Shown here: piece after piece, positions 59,874-64,000 of the stretch
Layout: each line of letters starts with the position of its first letter
Numbering within the stretch: position 1 is the first letter of the stretch
Made by a program: the position numbers and the translations under genes
NCBI GenBank assembly: GCA_963732405.1
Contig: CAVSZG010000006.1
Location: 186,001 to 250,000 of the forward strand
Source: JAUIAI01 sp963732405
Lineage (GTDB): Bacteria; Pseudomonadota; Gammaproteobacteria; Burkholderiales; Burkholderiaceae_E
Length of the DNA stretch: 64,000 nt
Direction of reading: 5' to 3'
The notes under the pieces: model-generated
Seen by the model: only the letters and a program-made list of their open reading frames with translations
Database searches by the model: none
What the model was told of the DNA's origin: nothing

Positions 59874-61250
59874 ATGAACCGAGACAATATGCCTGCCCGC
59901 GGGCTCTCCAGGGCGATCTTCAACAGCCGGATCTGCCGAAGCGCGGCCACTGTTTTTACCCTGTTATCGGCTGCGTTCTGGGCGCCAGCGGGGACGGCGG
60001 CGAATCTTGATCCGGGTGTTGACTGCGTCAGTTCAGCGAAGGGTAGTCCGAACAACCTGTCGTTTCAGCGCAATTGTGAGATGGGCCATGGGATCAATCT
60101 GGGCATCGTGCTCGACAAGGAAATTGCGTACGAGTCGGACTGCGCCCACCTGAATGGATCGAAGCGACGGAACAAGGCGCCGGGCAAACCGGACGATTCC
60201 GATGTTTACCTGACGCTGATGAGGCGGGGTGATACCGGAGTGACCGGCGGGGCCGGGATCAGCTACCTGAAGTGGCTGAAGTCGATCTACGGGCTTGGTC
60301 ATATCCGGCTGCCGGTAGCCTGGTGGCATCACCGCTGCGACGACGGCAACATCGACCCGGTTTTCATGGGCATCGTGGCGAGCGTCGTGGACAACGCGCT
60401 GGATGCCGGTCTGGTCGTCGTCCTGAATCTGCATGAGTTCAACAAGGAACTGCAGAAGGATCCCACCAGCGACAAGTTGCGGGAAGACTTCGTGACAATC
60501 TGGCGGCAGGTGTCGACTGGCTTTGCCGGGCGCAGCGAGAGGCTTTATTTTGAATTGCTGAACGAGCCGAAGTTCGATAAATTGTCGTGCAAAGCGCAGT
60601 GGCCACCACTCATTGAAGCCGGCATTGCCGCCATCCGGGCGAGCCACAAGAACAATACCCGGCGCACCCTCTTGCTGGGCGCCTGCAATCCTAATGACGC
60701 CGGACTGATTAATGAATCGCTGGCAGAGGTGTTGCCTAAGGTGCGCGGGCAAAACGGCATGAATCCGTTGATCGCCACCTTCCATACCTATGATCCTGAT
60801 GCAGCGGCTCGTTGGATCGACAACACGATGGAGAGAAATCCCAACTTACCCCCCTGTCCACCGCTAGATCCGACTGCAAAGTTACCACAGCCGGTACCGC
60901 TCAAATGCGCGAGCACCAATGACAAATTCAAGGGCGATTGGGAACAATTCAACGGGGATTCATTCAAATCGGTCGCCACTTTCGGAAAAACGCTGGACGT
61001 GCCGATTCATCTGGGTGAATTCGGTTTCCAACGGGCCCGACAGGGCAATCCCCGCGGTGTTGGGGCTGACGCTCGGAACCAGGTCAATCAGGAGCGGGAC
61101 GTCTGGTTGCGCAGCATGGCAGCTTTGGCCAAGCACTATCGCATGAGCCGGACCATCTGGAATCTGTATGGTCAATTCGGGTTTGTCGACCACGATGGCG
61201 AGACGCAGTCCGATCCAACCGGTGCCGTGCTCAGGGAGCTGCTTCGTTAA
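59874..61250 (+). CDS. Secreted glycoside hydrolase family 5 (cellulase-like)
   Basis: 458 residues with an N-terminal signal region (RSAATVFTLLSAAFWAPAG, cleavage near TAANL). YFELLNEPKFD holds the acid/base Glu231 and IHLGEFGF the nucleophile Glu382; GLGHIRLPVAWWHH, LNLHEFN and HTYDP are the other GH5 barrel motifs. It would hydrolyse a beta-glycan such as cellulose, mannan or an exopolysaccharide. Cys-rich loops (CEMGHGINLG, CPPLDPTAKLP) suggest disulfides. No carbohydrate-binding module. Divergent from the SDR gene across 286 bp, in which I see no recognisable element. Confidence 0.85.
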   Translation: MNRDNMPARGLSRAIFNSRICRSAATVFTLLSAAFWAPAGTAANLDPGVDCVSSAKGSPNNLSFQRNCEMGHGINLGIVLDKEIAYESDCAHLNGSKRRNKAPGKPDDSDVYLTLMRRGDTGVTGGAGISYLKWLKSIYGLGHIRLPVAWWHHRCDDGNIDPVFMGIVASVVDNALDAGLVVVLNLHEFNKELQKDPTSDKLREDFVTIWRQVSTGFAGRSERLYFELLNEPKFDKLSCKAQWPPLIEAGIAAIRASHKNNTRRTLLLGACNPNDAGLINESLAEVLPKVRGQNGMNPLIATFHTYDPDAAARWIDNTMERNPNLPPCPPLDPTAKLPQPVPLKCASTNDKFKGDWEQFNGDSFKSVATFGKTLDVPIHLGEFGFQRARQGNPRGVGADARNQVNQERDVWLRSMAALAKHYRMSRTIWNLYGQFGFVDHDGETQSDPTGAVLRELLR

Positions 61251-61346
61251 CGAGGTCCTGGCAGCCGGACCCTCGCGCAGAAGCCGTCGGCGTGTGCCGG
61301 TGAACCCGTCACTCCCCGGCCTTGCCTCTGTGCCAAGAGGCTCCGG

Positions 61347-61366
61347 TGCGGCCTTCTGAGGCCGCA
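61347..61366. terminator. Perfect 8-bp hairpin after the GH5 gene
   Basis: TGCGGCCT-TCTG-AGGCCGCA lies about 100 bp after the GH5 stop and 55 bp before the next gene. A stable GC-rich stem with a 4-base loop but no T-run, so perhaps a weak terminator. Confidence 0.35.
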
Positions 61367-61420
61367 GCTGACAAAATTGAGATAAGCTAGCCGGGTCGGA
61401 TTTCTCAAGTGGAGGGAATC

Positions 61421-62662
61421 ATGAAGCCGGGCCCAGACGCGGCGCTGACGTCCCGACTGTCCGTGGGAACGCGCACTTTGCAGATTGATCCTCCCGGACT
61501 ATTCGACGCCCGGGGTCACGAAATTCATTTGCGCCCGCAGGCGTTGCGCGTGTTGCAACTCCTGGCCATGAGGGTCGGAGAGGTGGTGGAATCCGAGGCT
61601 TTGTTTGCGCAAGCCTGGTCGGATCGCATCGTCACCAACGACAGTCTGACCCAGTGTGTTGCCGAGATCCGCCGCGCTCTGGGTGATGACCGTGACCACC
61701 TCGTGACCGTTCACCGGCGCGGCTATCGGCTCGCCCTGCCCAATGGCTATGGCTCCCCCGCCGCGACCGCTGAGCCTTTATCCCAGGATCAAGGCCTCGA
61801 GCCGACGTTTCAGCAGACCTTGCATCATGTTCGATCCGCCGACGGGGTCCGCATCGCCTATGCGGTCGCCGGAACTGGTCCAACCGTCGTGCAGACGCCC
61901 AATTGGGGATCGAATGTGCGGGTCGATTGGGCCAACTCGCTTTATGGGCCCAGGACCCGGGAGTTGGCCAGGCATTTCCGTCTGATCCGCATGGACAATC
62001 GTGGTGTCGCCTCGTCAGACCGCTCGGTTGATCCGGGCGATGTCAATGACTGGGTGGCCGATCTGAGTGCGGTCATCGAAGCCACCGTTCAGACGCGTTT
62101 CGCTGTGTTCGGTGTGTCGGGCGGTGGCCTCACGGCGATCCGATATGCGGCGCGCCATCCGGAGCGTGTCACTTGTCTGGTATTGCTGGCTGCGTTTTCG
62201 CACGGCTCCCTACACGGCCGGCAATCACGTGAAAATCTCGATGCGTTTCTGCGCCTGATTGAGGACGGTTGGGGTCAACAGAACGATGCGTTTCGCCAGA
62301 TGATTACGGGCCAGCTTTTTCCGGGGGCGACGCAGGATATGCTGCGCACCTTCAATGAGGTGCAACGCATGAGTTGTTCGGGTGCCACTGCAGCGCGTCT
62401 GATGGCCGCTATCAGTGCCGCCGATGTCGACAACGACCTGCCCCATATCTGCGTGCCGACACTGGTCATACACGGCATCCATGATGTACGGAATCCGATT
62501 GCCGATGCCATCGCGATGGCGCAGGCCATTCCGGGAGCCCGGCTGGAAACGTTTGGCGGGGAGAACCATATGCCGTTGTTTGGCTCGGATGAATTCTCGC
62601 GAGTCATGAACCTGATCAGAGCGTTTGTTCTTGAGCATGGTTCAGGCGACATCGAGGCCTGA
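61421..62662 (+). CDS. Winged-helix (OmpR-type) DNA-binding domain fused to alpha/beta hydrolase
   Basis: 413 residues from ATG 61421 (GGAGGG upstream). Residues about 15-107 are a PhoB/CadC-like winged helix: RPQALRVLQLLAMRVGEVVE, VTNDSLTQCVAEIRRALGDD, and VHRRGYRLALP. Residues about 140-410 are an alpha/beta hydrolase with nucleophile Ser233 in FGVSGGG, an Asp-bearing segment VIHGIHDVRNP and a final His in GGENHMPLF. There is no membrane segment between them, unlike CadC. Such fusions are known in proteobacteria but their ligands are not well described; it may be a regulator sensing or hydrolysing an ester or lactone. Confidence 0.88.
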   Translation: MKPGPDAALTSRLSVGTRTLQIDPPGLFDARGHEIHLRPQALRVLQLLAMRVGEVVESEALFAQAWSDRIVTNDSLTQCVAEIRRALGDDRDHLVTVHRRGYRLALPNGYGSPAATAEPLSQDQGLEPTFQQTLHHVRSADGVRIAYAVAGTGPTVVQTPNWGSNVRVDWANSLYGPRTRELARHFRLIRMDNRGVASSDRSVDPGDVNDWVADLSAVIEATVQTRFAVFGVSGGGLTAIRYAARHPERVTCLVLLAAFSHGSLHGRQSRENLDAFLRLIEDGWGQQNDAFRQMITGQLFPGATQDMLRTFNEVQRMSCSGATAARLMAAISAADVDNDLPHICVPTLVIHGIHDVRNPIADAIAMAQAIPGARLETFGGENHMPLFGSDEFSRVMNLIRAFVLEHGSGDIEA

Positions 62663-62721
62663 GACACGCCATGAAACGCTCATCAAGGCTGATCGACCGA
62701 TAGACGCTGCGGCGTCGGCGA

Positions 62722-63000
62722 GTGGTCTGTGATCGTCGCTGCGATGGCATCACGATCACGCCGGCCACCGCAGATTGCGCCTGGGACGGCCACCCGCCTC
62801 AGCCACTGGACGCGCACGACGATACCGCCCGTCAGCGTCTGGCCTGGGATGTTCGACGCGGCATGTCAGCAATTCTCAATCACCCCTGGTTGCCCACCGA
62901 GGGCGAAGATGCGATCAGCGTGCGTGGATTCGTCTATGACTGGGACACGGGCCGGCTGGAAGAAGTGAGCTACCCGGGCGAGATGGGATCGAGCGGCTGA
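62722..63000 (+). CDS. Small protein resembling the C-terminus of a beta-carbonic anhydrase
   Basis: 92 residues from a GTG. LNHPWLPTEGEDAISVRGFV followed by YDWDTGRLEEV matches the end of beta-class carbonic anhydrases (hP...vhGwvYd...G.L), but the zinc ligands and CxDSR core are absent. It may be a decayed remnant, a fragment-derived gene, or a coincidental match. The upstream part (ITPATADCAWDGHPPQP) is not recognisable and no ribosome site is clear, so the true extent is uncertain. Confidence 0.35.
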   Translation: MVCDRRCDGITITPATADCAWDGHPPQPLDAHDDTARQRLAWDVRRGMSAILNHPWLPTEGEDAISVRGFVYDWDTGRLEEVSYPGEMGSSG

Positions 63001-63192
63001 GGGGCCAGTCGCCATCACGATGCGGTGGTTGGGTTTGCTGCCCCGTCAGGTGGGGGATTTCACCCGCTTCATCGCTGGTTTCGCGTCATAGACCCCGGAT
63101 AAGGCAGGCGGCGCGCATTGGCCTGGATATTGCTCAAGGTGAGTTCGTCACATCAAGTGGCAACCACCCATTTCGATCCAGGAGCAATGTCC

Positions 63193-63498
63193 ATGTCAGG
63201 AACAATGTCCACGCGCTTCAACCGCTGCGCCCTGTCAACCGGTCTGGCGATGGGCTTGGCGCTCGTCGCCTCGTCCGCGCTCGCCGACGGCAAGGCGGTT
63301 TGCACCAAAGCCGAAAAGTCAACCTGGAAGCCGCAGGCCGAGGCCGAGGCCGCCGCCAAGGCCGCGGGTCATGAGGTGCGTCGGTCCAAGATCACCGACG
63401 GCAATTGCTACGAGGTATACACGGTCAAGGACGGCAAGAATCTTGAGTTGTTCTATGACCCGACAACGCTGACGCTCGTTCAGACTGTCGTCAAATAA
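63193..63498 (+). CDS. PepSY-domain periplasmic protein
   Basis: 101 residues. Of several clustered ATGs, 63193 is spaced eight bases after AGGAG and gives a good signal peptide (FNRCALSTGLAMGLALVASS, cleavage at ALADG). KSTWKPQAEAEAAAKAAGHE and GNCYEVYTVKDGKNLELFYD form the PepSY alpha-beta repeat. PepSY proteins are often next to cytochrome b561 and diheme cytochrome genes and may regulate or bind them. The cytochrome b561 gene follows after 20 bp. Confidence 0.82.
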   Translation: MSGTMSTRFNRCALSTGLAMGLALVASSALADGKAVCTKAEKSTWKPQAEAEAAAKAAGHEVRRSKITDGNCYEVYTVKDGKNLELFYDPTTLTLVQTVVK

Positions 63499-63518
63499 CC
63501 CGGGCAGACGGAGACATC

Positions 63519-64000
63519 ATGGACCGCCACGATCCGTTGCGATCTGACGCTGAGTCCCTGGGCGCTCCGGCGCCCGCGGTGTCCGTTCCTGTCTGGGACG
63601 TGGCCGTCCGGGTTTTTCATTGGACGCTCGTCGCCGCGGTGGTCACCTCGTGGATCACCGGCGGCACCGGCGAGCGTATCCACGAGACCGTGGGATACGC
63701 GGTTGCCGGTCTCATGACATTCCGTATGGTCTGGGGTGTGGTCGGTACCCGTCATGCTCGTTTTCGCGATTTCGTGCGTGGTCCTTCCGGCGTGCTTGAC
63801 TATCTCTCGAGCATGATCAAGTTGCGGCCGGCACACCATCTGGGACACAACCCGGCTGGCGCCCTGATGATCCTGTTGCTGATTGCCGCATTGCTGATCA
63901 TCGTGATCTCTGGCGTGATGATGCAATCCAACCGGTTCTTCGGGGTCGAGTGGGTCGAGCAGGTGCACAGCATTGCCGCCGATTCGCTGCTGGTGTTTAT
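63519..64000 (+). CDS. Cytochrome b561-family membrane protein (3' end outside window)
   Basis: 160 residues are present before the window edge and the frame stays open. VPVWDVAVRVFHWTLVAAVV carries the first haem His, GTGERIHETVGYAVAGLM another, and HHLGHNPAGALMILLLIAAL the third membrane helix with nearby His. VIVISGVMMQSN is part of the same fold. These proteins accept electrons from or pass them to periplasmic carriers, with Ni-Fe hydrogenase cytochrome b relatives. The ATG has GGAG close upstream. Paired with the PepSY gene as in many proteobacteria. Confidence 0.9.
   Translation, partial: MDRHDPLRSDAESLGAPAPAVSVPVWDVAVRVFHWTLVAAVVTSWITGGTGERIHETVGYAVAGLMTFRMVWGVVGTRHARFRDFVRGPSGVLDYLSSMIKLRPAHHLGHNPAGALMILLLIAALLIIVISGVMMQSNRFFGVEWVEQVHSIAADSLLVF

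Overview
The window is about 64 kb of GC-rich DNA from a Gram-negative, aerobic, heterotrophic proteobacterium. A beta- or gammaproteobacterium fits best, but the lineage cannot be settled from sequence alone. The reasons are strong AGGAG-type ribosome sites with ATG/GTG/TTG starts, LysR regulators divergent from operons, four TRAP transporters, class I PHA synthase, catalase-peroxidase, a PepSY/cytochrome b561 pair and an HlyD/C39 exporter. No rRNA, tRNA, CRISPR array, transposase or integrase was seen.

Layout. 1-1.2 kb: 3' end of acetate kinase and a 37-residue membrane peptide. 1.2-4.1 kb: TRAP set 1 (minus). 4.4-6.3 kb: exported PQQ-type sorbosone dehydrogenase with a di-haem cytochrome c. 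6.3-16.9 kb: LysR regulator divergent from an operon of M20 amidohydrolase, TRAP set 2 and three genes reading as bhcB, bhcC and bhcD of the beta-hydroxyaspartate cycle, followed by a CYP153-like P450 and a JmjC/cupin oxygenase. 16.9-26.2 kb: minus-strand operon of sulfatase, cupin, TRAP set 3, a P450-reductase-ferredoxin fusion and a class II aldolase, with a divergent LysR gene.

26.1-34.9 kb is the most unusual part. It holds an 84-residue precursor with a textbook double-glycine leader followed by a 69-residue core that is 50 Gly and 12 Ser. A C39-peptidase ABC exporter and HlyD adaptor lie divergently beside it. Around them are a putative 2-oxoglutarate oxygenase, a FemAB-like aminoacyl transferase, an unrecognised 315-residue protein and a regulator with a GNAT-like N-terminus and LuxR-like C-terminus. 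I read this as an uncharacterised secreted glycine-rich peptide (bacteriocin-like) system.

34.9-41.7 kb: TRAP set 4 divergent from an exported argininosuccinate-lyase homologue, then gamma-glutamyltransferase. 41.8-45.3 kb: PHA synthase with an SDR reductase, and a DsrC/TusE homologue lacking both family cysteines. 45.6-52.5 kb: FAD dehydrogenase, ribosome hibernation factor, katG, FAD monooxygenase, methyltransferase. 52.7-59.6 kb: minus-strand operon of SDR, amidase (broken by one base) and a complete Liv-type ABC transporter. 59.9-64 kb: GH5 glycosidase, winged-helix/alpha-beta-hydrolase fusion, a possible carbonic anhydrase remnant, PepSY protein and the start of a cytochrome b561.

Taken together, the window is a chain of substrate-specific uptake and catabolism cassettes (four TRAP, one ABC), each tied to its own first-step enzymes, interrupted by the peptide-export locus. 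Functions are read from sequence motifs and gene order; no searches were run.
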